DNA of 64,000 nt from Rotaria sp. Silwood1 (lineage: Eukaryota; Rotifera; Eurotatoria; Philodinida; Philodinidae): NCBI GenBank assembly GCA_905250075.1, contig CAJNOP010000011.1, positions 2,931,958-2,995,957 of the forward strand, given 5' to 3'. The translations under genes were made by a program, and so were the position numbers. Below, one piece after another: positions 37,449-52,000 of the stretch. Every line of letters begins with the position of its first letter. Position 1 is the first letter of the stretch. The notes under the pieces are model-generated. The model was given only the letters and a program-made list of their open reading frames with translations. It was not told where the DNA came from and made no database searches.

Positions 37449-40400
37449 ATGTTTTATTATTTAATATATATTCTCACATTATTTATTGTTGGATATACAT
37501 CTGAACAATATTTATTAGGTACTCATTTTTATGTTAATCAAGATAATATACTCATTGATAATACATTAAAAACAGTTTCAACATTAGCACGTCCATATGA
37601 TCTTGTTGCATTTATTGGTCAATCAGAACGTTTAGCACGTATTGATTATTTACAAACATATATTGATTCAGTTGATGATGTTGTTGATTTATCTTCACCA
37701 CAACAACAACAACAATCAAATCAAATTAATAATGATAAACAAGATAATAATGAAAATATAGATAAATGTAATCATTTTATAAATAATGGTGAATCATCAA
37801 TATTTAAAATTCTTAAAACAAATCTTTATGATACATTTCATATACCATTTGAATTAAAAAATATTTCAAATAATTATACAATAAATGATAAATCAAAAAC
37901 AAAGATTTTAACATGTAATCATTTTTGTCATATCGATACAAGTAATGATATTTTTATTATTATTATTTTAATATTTTTCTTGTTTTATTTTAAAGGTCTT
38001 CTAACATTTGATCATTTACCAAGTATTTCAACACGTTATGATGAACAACAAGCTATACGTATTGATGATGAAGAAATAAATAATATAACAATAATAAATT
38101 ATGATCAACAAGCTCTATGGTCAACCAATGAATTATATCATAATCAAACATCATGGTTAGCATATGTTTATTTAAGTCGATATTATAATTCAAATTTTTC
38201 ATATCATAATGCTATTGATTGTTTACGTTGTGCACTTATATATGGTTCAAATCATGATGATATTATATTAATTGAATTAGCTAATATTGTTTTTCGTTAT
38301 GGTTATATACGTGATGCAATTATATTTATTGAACGAGCATTAGATTATCATTTGACATTAAAAATACCAAATGTTATATCATTATTTATTCGTTCAATAT
38401 TACATTATTATTTAGGAAATCTATGTACTATTGATAATAGATTTTTATTAGCTATACAATTTTATAATCGAACAAAAATTTTATTAGAAAGAATTATAAA
38501 AATTAATGATGAACAACAATTAGAAATGTAAGTAAAGAGAACAAAGAAAAAAAAGTCAACTTCTCTAAGTTAGTTCTAATAAAACTATAAGAGTTACGAG
38601 TTAATAAGTCCAATGTTTCATGTGATTTAAAAAAGTATAATTTCGATACATTTGAGAAATTTTCTAGTAACAAAGAATATCTCAAGTTAAGATCATTATT
38701 TAAGGTGATTAATCAAATGGTTTAATAAAGTGTTGGTAGTTTTCGTTAAAAACAATAATTCAAACATTTTAATCAAAATATTTATACTTTTTTGTATATT
38801 ATCCAATGGTTACTTATGTGATGAATAGTTTCGATTATGGCAGTTCATTAGATGATGCACTATGTTATATATAAAATGATAAAATTTAGATGAAGGGTTT
38901 AAATAGAGATAAATCAGGGTTTTATTTTGACAAAAACGTAAAAATCAATCACATCAGAGTCATTTTTACAAGTTCACAAGAACTTTATTATTTAGTATCT
39001 TATATTCTCTGTTATGAATGAATAAAATTCGAAAAAAATTTACATGATTTTTAATTTAAATTTCTAGTCTTTCGTCATCTTCTCTTGATTCATTATCAAT
39101 ATCATCATTATTATCAATATCTCAACAAAAAATCGATGCACTTGGTTGTCATTTAACATTAGAATTATCATTACAACGTAGACATCAAATATTACAAACT
39201 AAATTAGCTCAATTAAATCAATTACGATCAATAACAGATGAATTAATAGATTTAAATGCTCTTATTAAACGTGATATGTCAACTGGTCAATCATTTATTG
39301 ATTATTTACGTCAGTTAAAAGATGAACAAAAACAAATAATTTGTAATTGGAAAAAAACAAGAAAACAAAAATCAACTAATAAACAAATATCTAATAATAA
39401 TTTAGTTTCATATAGAAAAAAATATTCAACAATAATGAAACAAGATGATTATTGTTCTATTGATGATAATAATTCATTTATAACAAAAACAATAAATAAT
39501 AATACTATTACTGATAATTTTGATTGTCGACCACGAAATAATATAATTATTATTGATGAAGATATTAAAATTAAAGATAGACCAATATTGAATAAAAAAC
39601 AAAATCTTATGTCAAGTAAGTTATATAAAAATACAAACGCTTTTTTTTCTAATTATTAATTGAATAAACACAAACATTTCTTAAATGTCATTGTTAATAG
39701 AAATATATAAGTTTATATATGAAAGTAACTTTACGTTATTATGAAAGATAGAATTACATTTATATAATTCTAATACATGAAATCAAAGAAAAATATTGAT
39801 CATAGTAACGTAGATAATTAAAAGTTTCAGGTAACTGTTTTTCATTCTTCTCTTTTATGTCATTATTTGAGATGACTCTTATAAAAAAGAAAAGAAAAAG
39901 AGCATTGAGATCAAATAACATACAGGTAGTTTTAAGTAAATGTTTATCGAAAAAACAAATTCATACTATATAAATATCAAAAATATATAATGTACCCATT
40001 TGTTGTCATTCAATTTTTCATACATTGTCAATTTACTATCTTAAAACTTTAAATAAATATTCTATAATGAATTAGAACATAGATATTATTAATTAATATT
40101 TTTAAATGAATGTTGTAGTTTTCTCCGGTAACATTAGAAAAACTAGTTTTCTCATTTTTACTTGAAACTTTGTAAAAAAGTAGAAATTCATGAAAATAGT
40201 TTATTGTTAAAATCTTCAGATTTTTTTTGATTTGCATCTATCATGAAATAAGAACATTAAATCTATTGTTATATATGAGCAATTTTAAAGACAGGCTTTT
40301 ATTATCGCTTGCTCTTAAGAAAGAAACAACGACAAAATTTAAAACATTCACAAGAAACTATTCTTGTTAAGAATTGTCACTGAAGTTTCTCTATAGCAAT

Positions 40401-43400
40401 AAACTAAGAACGCGAATCTTTGTCAAGGAATATTCATAGTTCATTTGATTTTACATAATGCATGTAGTTTCAATCTAAAAGTGATTTATCATATCCGAGA
40501 TTTCTTTTGTAAGGAAATGATTCTACTATTTTTGATTTGTGTTTTTATTTTTCATTTTAAAGTACGTCTTAATGCTATTGAACAAACTCAATCATCATAT
40601 ATATTAGAAGATGATAATAATCGTATTGATTCTATTGATATAACTGATCAAATAACATCAACATCAACAACAGTATGGCCAACATTAACATCACGTTTAC
40701 CAACAGATGTTATTGTAGAAAGAAATAAAAAATTTATTTTAAAACAATTAAGTGAACTTTATCCTCCACTTAAACAAAATATTGTGATTAAATTAAATGA
40801 ACAACAATTACCAACATATAAAGATTGTCAAATACATTATTATGGTTTACCATCTATTGGTGATTATCCAACCATATGGTTACCATTAGAAAATAAAGGT
40901 TTATTAAATATAAAACAAGCATTTTATCAAGGTCTTAGTCATCAAAAAAAACATTATCCACTTCCATGGTCTCCACCATTATGTACATTATATAAACCAA
41001 TAAATGAACATTTATCAATTATTGAAAATCATCCTGTATTAAGACGTTTATCACGTATGAAAGCACCAATAAATCGTTATGATACAAATATGTTATTAAA
41101 TTTATATTTTTATATTGATTCAACAATTGATGAACAAATACCAATTGAAGAATTTGGTCAACGTTTAAGATCTGTTGGAGAAAAACATGAAAATTTATTA
41201 CCAGAATGGATTGTTCATTTATTATCATCACTTTATTGGCGTGTTAATGGGCATTTACCACATGCTATTGATTGTGGATTAAAAGCACATGAAATTATTA
41301 TTCGAAATAAAGTATATAAACAATGGAGTGATTTAACACTTATTAATCTTGCAAATATTTTATATCTTTGGTAAGTAAAATATATTATACGTAAGATTGA
41401 ATATAAATTTTCAAATATATTGATAGTATGAATAAATTGATTAGAGATATTCTCATTTGGTCACTTTAGTGATCATGGGCGAAGAGCTCATTGATAAAAA
41501 TTCTATCTAAAGTCTTTCGAAAATCTTATGCAGTGCAACAGTAGACGTCTAATTTTGTAGCGAATGTTTTGTTCTACCATTTCATATGATATGAACAAAG
41601 TTTTATGTTCAAGTTGTAGGTACTGAAAAATTACGGATTTGATTTTTGTAATTCATTTTTTTCCAAGATTAAGCAATATAAGATAAGATCACTCAAGTGA
41701 TCAAGGAATGGAAGCAAAGGATTGCTATTGCTTTAAAACTTCTTAGATAGGGTCAAATTCTAAAAAATTTTAATTGATTTTATATTCAACCAAATGAAAT
41801 TCAATGTCTTTTTTAATTTGTACAATATATCGATAATTTGAAAACTTTTGATATTGTATCGATATAAGAAGAAATGAATGCATATATAAAATACATTCAC
41901 CTGTCTGGTCTATAAAGTACTCATAATTGTAATTAAAAGAATATTTAGAGCACTTATCTTTATATAAACAGTTTTTCTCGAAATAGAGAGAAAGATGCGC
42001 AAAGTTACTCTGCATATCTCTATCATGAAAAGTGAATTCGATTTGAAGTAAGTTTTTTTTTTTTATTAAGAATTATTAGCTATATTTAAAAACAAGTCTC
42101 ATTTTTGTGCGACATAGTTTTGTCCAAATGATTTTCGTATGTTAAATTTTATGTTATCATTTACTTTTAGGATTTAATTTTTTGTTTTTGACTATAAAAA
42201 TGTCTTTGAAATATATATCTATCTATATAGGGGAAAATATGAAGATGCACTTGATTTAACTGAACAAGCTTATACAATAAATTCCCATGAACCAATAACA
42301 AATTATTTCTTAGGAAATTTATTAGCATTAACAAAAAATAATCATACAGCAGCACAAGAATATTATCGACGTACATTAACAATTGATCCAACACATATAT
42401 ATGCTCGACGACAATTACGTCTTAGTTATTGTTATACAATGTATACAGCATGGGAAATGATGAGTTGTTCAAATGATAAAAATATTTATCAGAAAAAATC
42501 AATACCAAGTGAAAGTATGAAACATAATTTGATGTTGTCTAATCAAAATTATAAACTACATGATAATACTATATATATAGCTAACAGTGCTGCATTTCTG
42601 TCTTATCATTATCAAACAACTCAATGTATGCTGGAAAATTTTTTTTCACTTTTATCTATTGCACTTAACATATATATATATATTTTTTTTTTTGTTTTCT
42701 TATTTTTTTCTTGTTTTCATTATGAATATTAAAGTTTTATTTTTTTTTATATCTTAAATTGTAGGTCGTCAACCAACAGTCGATAATCGTTCTTCAATTA
42801 ATCGTTGGCTTAATCGTTCATGTTTAACATCACCTATTAAACGTGAAGAATTATTAAATGATGCACGACGTGCTTATCGTTCATATGGTTTATGTTCATC
42901 ATCATCAACATCATCATCATCATCATTAGTTAATAATAATAATAATCATCATATCAATGATGAATGTTCACAAGGTTATGCTGTTACAAATTATGGTACT
43001 GATATAGGACATATAATAATAATATATGATAAATTAAAACAAACATTTGATTATACATTTATATTTACAAATAATTATAGTGATATGTTTTTAAAAGAAA
43101 GTAAATTAAAATGTATTATTTATGGTACAGGTAGAAAATCTTCTAAATGTTATGATTTAAATATAATTGATCCAAATGAATTTAATCCAAAACATAATAT
43201 GACATGGTGGCGTGATCCATCAACATTATATGAACATTTAAAAGAACTTATTGAAATAATGAATTATGAATATGAATTAAATAATCATACACAATTATTA
43301 AATTATAATAATCATAAGAATATTTATGAAAAATATTTTTCAGATTATTATATTTTATCAAAAGAAATACAAGAAAAATATTTATTAAATAATTATATTA

Positions 43401-45399
43401 ATATTGATAAAAATGATTGTGTAAATAAATCAACAATAACATATACACCTTATTTATCAACATGGATATCACCACAAACAAAAAATATTTATTTAAATTA
43501 TACATTTTTTAAACAGATAAAAAAAGATAATATTGAATTAAATCAACCTTTATGTTTATATCCATTAATTGAACAAGTAAATACAACGAAAAATATTCAA
43601 ATACTTGATTATATTATTAAAAAAGCTAATGAAAATTTAACTTTATATCGATCTGAAACAATATTAAGACCAATTTTATTAAATTTACTTTTTGAAAAAA
43701 ATCCAACAACAATGAATAAAGGAGGTAAAATTTTAATAGAATCGAAAAATTCATCAAATGTATTTCTTTTTTACTCAAGATAATTATCATAAATTTTAAA
43801 ATAATTAATAATCATTATTTACATTGTTGTTGTTGTTGTTTTATGTCGCATAACCGCGATACTCATAAGAACTGACAGTAGATTGTCGGTTAGAGAATAT
43901 TTATCGGAATACCACAATAGAATGTAGTAGTAGCATAAACAAGCGCAGTCCTACCATAAGGAAAAAGAAAAATGTACAAATTACCATTGTTGACACTATT
44001 TTACATAGCTTATCACTAAGACCGTAGGACGTTGCCCTACCACCTACGATTTTCTGATTACGCCACTGAAATATAGGTTAGCAGATAACCGTCTATTTTA
44101 GTATCAAACTACGCCTAATTAATTGCAAGTATATCGGTGACTTTTTATTACTACGTGCAAATAGGACTGGTATAGCGCACATTGTAAAGAAATATTGATT
44201 TGATCGATTGTAATTTGAATGTTGCCTTTAGCTACTTGACATGTTCTCTAATGAAATCTTTATAACGTATTCACTCAACATTGTATTGTATGGTTTAAGA
44301 AATTTTTGCGATTCGAATTTCTTCATGGAAGGATATATTTAACTTATTAGTTTGAAGATTAAACTATGCTATTCAGTAATGTTGAACTATCGATATTTTG
44401 ATACTGTAAAAAGTTTCATAATGAATTTTTCAGAAAGACTAATGTTGACATTGTTTTTTTTTTCTGTCTTCAAGCTAAGTCATTATCGCCTATTTCTCGC
44501 AAATCATCCATCCGTGACCATGATGACTGCGTTACGACATACACTTTGCTCTTGTAGTTCGTTAATGTGCATAAGGAGAGCAAAAACTCTATCAGACAGG
44601 CTTTCTGTCTGCAATCACAGCTATTATGAGCTACAGAGAGAATACCGAACTATTGAATTTGTCGTTAGGCAGCATCTCATACTGAAAGGCTACGTATTTT
44701 CTTTTTGTTTTTTCAAGTAATTAATTATTCGATTTTATTATGTCAAGTAGGATTCAACCAATATTTTTCTTTGTATACCATGTTATTAGATAATGAAGTG
44801 TGCTTAGAATCGGAATAAATACTTTTTGTTTCGAAATCATTTCAAACTTGAATACATTGCTGGAAGTTTGTTTGTTTTTTTTCATGTTCATCTCTAATGT
44901 GTAGAAATAAAAAACTTTATTTTATTTCTCAATTATTCATTTAATATAAAAACTATTTTTTTATTTTGTTTTAGCTGATGATAAAGTATTAATTGGATCT
45001 TTTCTTGCTGCCGGTCTTAATTCACCTGTTTATAATACATCTTGGCTTTATTTTCATACAATATCACTTTATTGGCGTCTTATGGGTAATGCATCTCAAG
45101 CACTTAATTGTCTTTTTCAATCTTATCTATTATCACCATCAAATGTACAAGATTTAACCTATCTTTCAATGGCATTATTGCTCTATAACAGTCAATTAAA
45201 TATAAATGAAGCTATTTATTTATTATATGAATCATTATCAATTGATCCTAATGGTCTTGTTCTTACACATTTTACATTAGGTAATGCAATGGCAAGAAAA
45301 GGACATTTAAACTTTGCTGAACAATGGTATCAATCAACTTTAAAATTAAAACCAGACTTTGAACCGGCTAAACAACGTTTACGTGCTATTCAATGTTGA
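37449..45399 (+). CDS. TTC17: TTC17 tetratricopeptide-repeat protein
   Basis: Seven exons: 37449-37941, 37996-38527, 39068-39615, 40563-41370, 42231-42625, 42765-43724, 44975-45399; 1386 codons versus about 1140 in vertebrates, the excess being Asn/Asp/Ser-rich inserts. The start is a hydrophobic leader (MFYYLIYILTLFIVGYTS) as in TTC17. Landmarks: LTFDHLPSIS in exon 2; the TPR block WLAYVYLSRYYN...AIDCLRCALIYG; DCQIHYYGLP...IWLPLENKGL in exon 4; a second TPR block WIVHLLSSLYWRVNG...LINLANILYLWGKYEDAL; and the terminal TPRs LYWRLMGNASQALNCL ... HFTLGNAMARKG ... WYQSTLKLKPDFEPAKQRLRAIQC. Vertebrate TTC17 acts in actin polymerisation and ciliogenesis. The exon 5 donor (42625) was chosen by phase. 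Confidence 0.88.
37942..37995 (+). other. 54-nt intron that is open in frame (TTC17 intron 1)
   Basis: GTAATG ... TTTTAAAG, a T-rich segment whose length is divisible by three and which lacks stops. If retained it would insert 18 residues rich in I, L and F. Its base composition, splice signals and the family alignment (LTFDHL follows directly) argue it is an intron. Confidence 0.6.
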
Positions 45400-45602
45400 T
45401 TGTCTTATATATATATATTACTTTCTGTCTTTTCTTTTTCTTCCGTCCAAAAAGAATTTTCTTTTTTTCATTCGGTTCATGATTTCTTGTTTTGTTTTGT
45501 ATTATTTTGGTTGAACAGTCACCTGTGTGGTTTGTGTGTCAGACAATTTCTTTCGAATCTCAACTATCGAATGATTAATAAAAATCTGTTGTTTTCATTT
45601 TC

Positions 45603-45647
45603 AGATCTGATTTTGTTTTTTTTTTTCTATTGAAACTTTAACCCACT
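45603..45647 (+). promoter_or_regulatory. Leader of RNASEK with splice-acceptor-like start
   Basis: TTTTCATTTTCAG ends just before this leader, 45 nt upstream of the RNASEK ATG and about 200 nt after the TTC17 stop. It resembles the acceptors in front of the other closely packed genes in this window. Confidence 0.35.
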
Positions 45648-46049
45648 ATGATGAAGTGGCCTATTTGTGGACCAAAATTATCTTTATGTTTTTCTATTAT
45701 ATCAGTATGGGGCATTGCACAATTTATATTAATGGGTATATTTTTCTATTTTGAAGCTGCACCATTACTAGATGAATTTGAGTTTGAAAATAAATCAAGA
45801 AGTAAAGAATCGTTTGAAACAGATATTAAACATGCATATAGTCAACGTGCATATAATTGTTGGATAGCAGCATTTCTTTATGTTGGTCTATTAGTATTGG
45901 CTGGTTCACAATTTATGACAAATCAAAAACAATTATCAACATCGAATATTCCAACATCGATGGCATCACCATTTACTGGTATAACAACAGAAGAGAATGG
46001 TTTTAACCGACAATATGGAATGCAATTTCATGATGAACACAATAATTAA
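45648..46049 (+). CDS. RNASEK: Ribonuclease kappa
   Basis: Single exon, 133 codons. N-terminal M-M-K-W-P-I-CGPKLSLCFSIISVWGI matches the CGPKLA...SAWGV signature; residues about 11-34 form the first membrane helix, followed by GIFFYFEAAPLL. A lumenal loop follows and then YSQRAYNCWIAAFLYVGLL, matching the family YxQVxYNCxIAAxLY block and the second helix (about 70-88). The C-terminal tail, about 40 residues, is longer than in vertebrates and Thr/Ser/Asn-rich. RNASEK is a small membrane protein associated with the V-ATPase and endocytosis, originally described as an endoribonuclease. AATAAA lies about 160 nt after the stop. Immediately downstream of TTC17 on the same strand. Confidence 0.88.
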   Translation: MMKWPICGPKLSLCFSIISVWGIAQFILMGIFFYFEAAPLLDEFEFENKSRSKESFETDIKHAYSQRAYNCWIAAFLYVGLLVLAGSQFMTNQKQLSTSNIPTSMASPFTGITTEENGFNRQYGMQFHDEHNN

Positions 46050-49000
46050 GAAATGAAAGAATATGAATGAAAAAATATTTTAACAGTGACACATAGTATT
46101 TTATTTTTATGTTGTTTACGTGTTCGTATAAGAGAATCAAAAATACTCTCTATTTGTTGTATTGTTTTGTAAAACGTAAATTGGTTTAGCCTATTTATTG
46201 TTTGAGAATCAATAAATTTTAATGTTTGTGGAATATATTATCGAGACTCGATTCACTTGATCATAAACTGATGGAGTATAGATCAGAAGTCTCAATGGGC
46301 TGAGTCAGATTGGGCTGATTCAAAGTTGCGATGGATGATAGACATGATCAAAATTGTCCGTCCGAAATTACGAATACATCATCATCGGAAACAACTGCAG
46401 TGGCATTGGCATACAGCAATAAACTAGAACTGAATAGAAATCACAAGAATCTTTTAGGTCACGACAGAAAATAATATTTTAGGAGGACAGGAAGATGATG
46501 AAACAATTAAATATTGTTTAAATGCATTTCTGAACGGTTAATTTAACCCTTTGTAAGAAGAAGGTGAATAAAATTTTTATTATCTTTCATGAGAATGCTT
46601 TCAATTACAAGATTCTTGTAACTTGGAATTGGAATCGAGATTGCTAATTACGATTCGAAATCGGCCATGCATTGTATCTTAAATTAAAATTCAAAATTTT
46701 TGAAAAAGATGTTGTATGTTTCTACGAAATTCTCATTTAATTCTTTTTATGGCTAAAACATTTCTGCAATGAACAGTAAATAAATAAAGTAAAACAAAGG
46801 AAAAGATAAAATTGTTGTCATGTTAAACAGCTTTCTTTATATTCAACAAAATGTCCTTACTTAGCTCTTCTCGTTCATAATTAATTACTTTTTCTAATTC
46901 TATTACTATTGAATTTCTTCAATCATTAATTATTTAAATTTTTTTTCTTCGATAACAGGCGTTGACTCATCATCACACACAAAACAATATACATTCGAAT
47001 TGATTAAATTTTTTTTTTTGAATTAGTAAAGATGAAAAAGTAAATATATCTTTTTGTTGAAAAGCTTTTAGTTTTCTAACTAGGAAATTGAAAAACATTA
47101 ATGCATTCGAGAGAATTACAGTTTTGTCAAATTGTTAAATATTTAACCGAACACTTCTTTATACAAAAAATACTGATACACCAAATATACTTGCTCCTTC
47201 ATGTATTTAAAATTTATCCAATGCAATTAGATAACTAGTTCATCAGCTGGTTTTCTTCGGCTCAATCCATTAAGATCTTTGATGGAAATATACATAAAGG
47301 TCTGTTGTTTGAGATTATTTTTATTTATAGAAATAAAAACTTTCTCACTAACCTCGACTGCTCGAAAAAAAAAACTCTCATTTTTTTAAAATTGTTTATC
47401 AGTTGTAAACACATTTCGATGGCAAATCTTTTAGAAAAAAATGTTGATTTCGAACTGAACCGACAAAACTGGAAATTTAATTTAGAGTATTCAGAAATCT
47501 GATAAAAGACGGAAAAATAAGATCAACTGTCTTATGCATTATCTGTTAATAATCAAAACTTTGAAAAGTCATCGCCGAATATATAAAATTAAACACAGAA
47601 AACTATAACTTTAATCTATTGTTCATCAAAATAATTAATTATAATATTGATCTTAAAACTTGAATTAAAGGTCAATCATTTTATATAATTATGTCAAAAC
47701 AAATTCCAACTGTTTAAGTATCGTTATTTTCTAATGACACTTGAAGCTCTCGTATCTCTTGCTTAGTTTTTGACATGTTTTACATTTTATTGTAAACTTG
47801 AACATTGATATAATTCGTATATATATATATATATCAAGTACTGTCCAAATATAAACTGCGTATTTGCTTAATGAGTACAGAAAAAAAATTTTTAGATATA
47901 TTTTTATGAGTACGAAATTCAAACTAAATAATTTTTCAATAATATAAATTGACGAGATTTTACAATTAAATTTTGTTTTGGAAAATTAGTCTTACATCGT
48001 TATAAAAATATAGATATGAATTCCTATTTATAATAATAAATATTTGTTTTATTCTTAAATAATATGTCACCATTGACATATATACAAAGTCATTTAGATG
48101 AATACACAGAAAATTATAATCATTAAAGTTTTTTTTCATATGATTTTGTTTTGATTATGAATGAACAAAAGAAAAAATATTTTGAGAAATGAAAAATCTA
48201 AATGACAAAATTCTTACTATTCATTCTTTTAATACTAGATTATTTCAGTCATTTGCATTAAAAATATTCCGACATTACTATAAAAATAGTATTTTGTTAG
48301 TGATAATTGCTCATATGTTTAATAAAATTTAGTCTTTATGTTTTTTTGACACTTTACATTGATTTGATTATAGTGTCATTAACAGAAGCAAAGTCGAATC
48401 TTATTTTTTTTAAACAGAAGAATATAAGAAATCTTTATCATGAATTAATCTAAATTCTACATATAAAGTCACAATCATTATTTCAATGTCATATTTTGTC
48501 GATTTTTACCACATCATTGTGCTAGCTATCACAAAGATGTTTTATTAAAGTTTTAAAAAGAAATCATGTCTTATTTATTGCGATGAATGATCAAAGTAAT
48601 TAGAAGACGGCCTATGTGGGTGGAGGAAACTAAAACTTTGGCCGCAATTGAGAAGTAACTAAAAAAGTACATCCGTCATATTGCTCTGCTCAATAGTAAC
48701 AATATAATAGTACGAATTTTTTCTGAACAGCCTGACAGCAGATATCTTGAAATAGATTCATCATTTTCAATGTTCTTTTTTTTTTCTTTTTAGAATTTAT
48801 ATTAATGGGACTAATGCTATTTTTTTCTATTAATGAAACAATTATCAAGTTCGTTCAATATGTCAGAAGGACACAAAATAGATTGTATTAATTGTATGAA
48901 TGCTTTTGTTATTAGCACATGTTATTAACGTCTGAACGCATGAGTACATTCATTTTAAAATTATATTATTAATTGCAAAAATATATTTTTTTCAATAATT

Positions 49001-52000
49001 TCCGACTTCCGCTATCTCATATATCTAAATATAATTTAATTATGTATCTAGAAAAAGAAAAGAATGTTTGTTTATATACTCTTGCTTCAAGTGTTCTGTA
49101 CATTTATTGAAAAAAACAAAAACCAGCTGCAATCTTAACATCATTTCCGAGTGTCATCGTCATGAGAAAATATTCTAATTGTTTCTTCGACATAAATATA
49201 CCCTAATGATATCATTTAAGGATGTTTCTATTATTATTTGTATTTATATGAAAAATATTTGGAATTTTTAAAAACAAGAAAAAAAGATAATTATAAACTT
49301 TTAAGTTTAAAGATATGTGTTTGTACTTAAGGTTGTACTAAGAAAAATGACAGTAATGCAAAGGATTTTAATGTTAATGAAATAGGTCAACATGCATTTT
49401 TTAATAGTCTGCATTTATATAATCTTACGAAAAAAGAGAAAAATATCACTTTATCTTTTCAAACACTTTTCTAACACATATTGTATGTGTGTGTGTTGAT
49501 GTATTTTCAAGAGTAAGGATGATTGGATGAGCTTTGAAGACGTGAATTCTATCAGAATCTTATCTGAAAATTATAAAGCAGTTTTACGCATTCATTTGAT
49601 TAAAAAGTAAAAAATGAATATTGATAATAAAAGACAGTAACAACTAATTAAAATTATTTTCTTAGCTTTATATTACGACAATATGACATTCTTTCTTTTT
49701 ACTTATACAAGATTTAGATCATTAACAATTTATTAATCTTTATTGTTACATGCCAGTTTTTTTTTAATTTGCTTCATTTTCATGTAGAATCATAGATAAA
49801 TCTGAAGTTAGCGTTACTTATTTTATAAGATAGAATTAGAAACAATTATTGAAATATCAAACAAGACTGTCAGATAAGATTTTAATTAAACAAACTATGA
49901 AAAACATAGTAAAGATTTTCTGATATTTTTCTTTTTATTCTAAGAGTAAATGTCGACTCTTTTTTTTAGAATTTTTTCCATCCTGTATACAAAAATAATC
50001 CTTTAAAGTTTCCATGTTAATCTCATGCAAAAACATTCCTTTTTTTTTTCTTAACAAAAAGTAGATCTTCAGTCTCTTAGAATAATCTCTCATTTTATCA
50101 TAGTCAACATGTTATTAACTTTGAAAATACTTATGAAAAAAATTTAGACATATAATTAACGTTTCAATGAATTAGATTTCTTTAGAGACCAAAAACAAAT
50201 AAGAAATAAAGAAAACTTTCTATTCATAGAAGCAAAATAACCATTTACTTTTAAAAAGATACACGTTTGACAATGTTATTACTGACTAGCATTTATAATA
50301 ACGACGTGTTTATGTAAGAAATTTAAATACTTATTTTAATTTTCGCTCATTGAAAATTTTATGGTTGAGCATTACTACAATATTATTTATATAATACTTT
50401 TCCAGATATGATAATATAAATTCTTGTTAGTGAAAAATTTTTTTTAAATTCTCTCTATTTTCATTATAAATTATACTAAATATAGTAAATCTATAGAACT
50501 AGTAAATCTTCAAAATTATCATATAAAGTAAATGTTTTATTTCATTGTTGAGATAGCCAGTGAAGCTATTCTTGAGAGAAACGCGCTCATGTTAACTGAA
50601 ATGTTCACTATCTAAATTTAATTCAATATGAAGAGTGAATTGAAGAGATTAACCTATTTCTGCATATTCAAGCTTCATTAGTGTTCATGTGATGCATACA
50701 CTTGTGTTTCAACAAAAAAAAAAAAACATTGTCTCTACATCAATTCATTATCTAACATATAGTCTATTTAGTTAGTAAATATAAGAAAACAAGTAAGTAT
50801 TGATCATAAGAAAAAAAAACTTTTCTTTCTCTTTTGTTTCCTGTTTTGAATTGTCATGCAAGTAGGTAAACATACGATTGATAAGAAAGATAATCCAGAA
50901 AATCTCATGCAGCCTAAATAAATAACATATGTACATTACTAGAATTTCAATTCTATACAAGAACCTATACAACTCTTCTATTTCATTGATAGCATATTAA
51001 ATAGACGAAAAATAACACGACTGTTTGCATAGGAAAAAGTAAAGAATACAAAGTAATATTGTTCACCTTAGTAAAATCAAATAACTCTCTACAAAAAGAA
51101 CTGTATCACGACATTCATGACTATATTCTATACAAATTTTATCGAAAAAGGAAACAATATTTAAGCATTATCGAATTTTAGATATATTTTAGTTTTTACT
51201 TTATAATGTTCAAGATAAATGAATCATATATATATATAATATTATTTAAGATTATCTGATTATGTAATAAATGATAACGAGTTTAAAAAAAAAATAAAGT
51301 CAATATGAACTATAAGTTATACAGTAGATATCATATTTTTTTTCAATATCTGGCTATTATCAATTTCATAGACATAGTAGAATTAATTTTTAATAAAGAA
51401 TAGAAAATGAACAAAAAGAATATCTGGATATGATAATGAGCAAAACAAAGAGAAAAATAAATTTCTTCATACATATCTTGTCACTGACATCAAATTTCTT
51501 GCGTTTTTCTTTTCTTTCTATATGCATTTACTGAATTATAAAGAAAAATAAGATAGCATAAAAAAATGTGTTGAAGCCTATTGTTGATTTCGATTATTTG
51601 AAGAATTATTCATGCACAATCTTTTATGATTAGCATTAAGCAAAACTAAGATAAAATATAAGAAGAATGAAAAGTATGCTTATACTCTTTTTCTGTTAGT
51701 CCTTTCTTTATATCTATATCTATCTATTTCTCTCTCGTTCTATATATATAAAACAGGTAAACTGTAAGTATGGTCTTGTTAGTTTTTCTGAAATATCTCG
51801 ACTAGGTTTTCATCTATTTAATTTATTTGTTTTAAAAAATTCATCCTTCACTTCTTTACGAAACTACCTGAAATATTTTTTTTTCCCGAAAAACATTCAA
51901 AATGAAATTTTATACGATAGACTAAACGATTGATCTTACTTTTATGACTTTCAATATATAGTGTTTGTTTTGGGTAATAAATTTCAAATTTAGATAATTA

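Noticed and set aside
44352..44720. Open frame of 122 codons inside the last TTC17 intron
   Set aside because: No recognisable motif, atypical codon use and position within an intron; probably chance or an old insertion.
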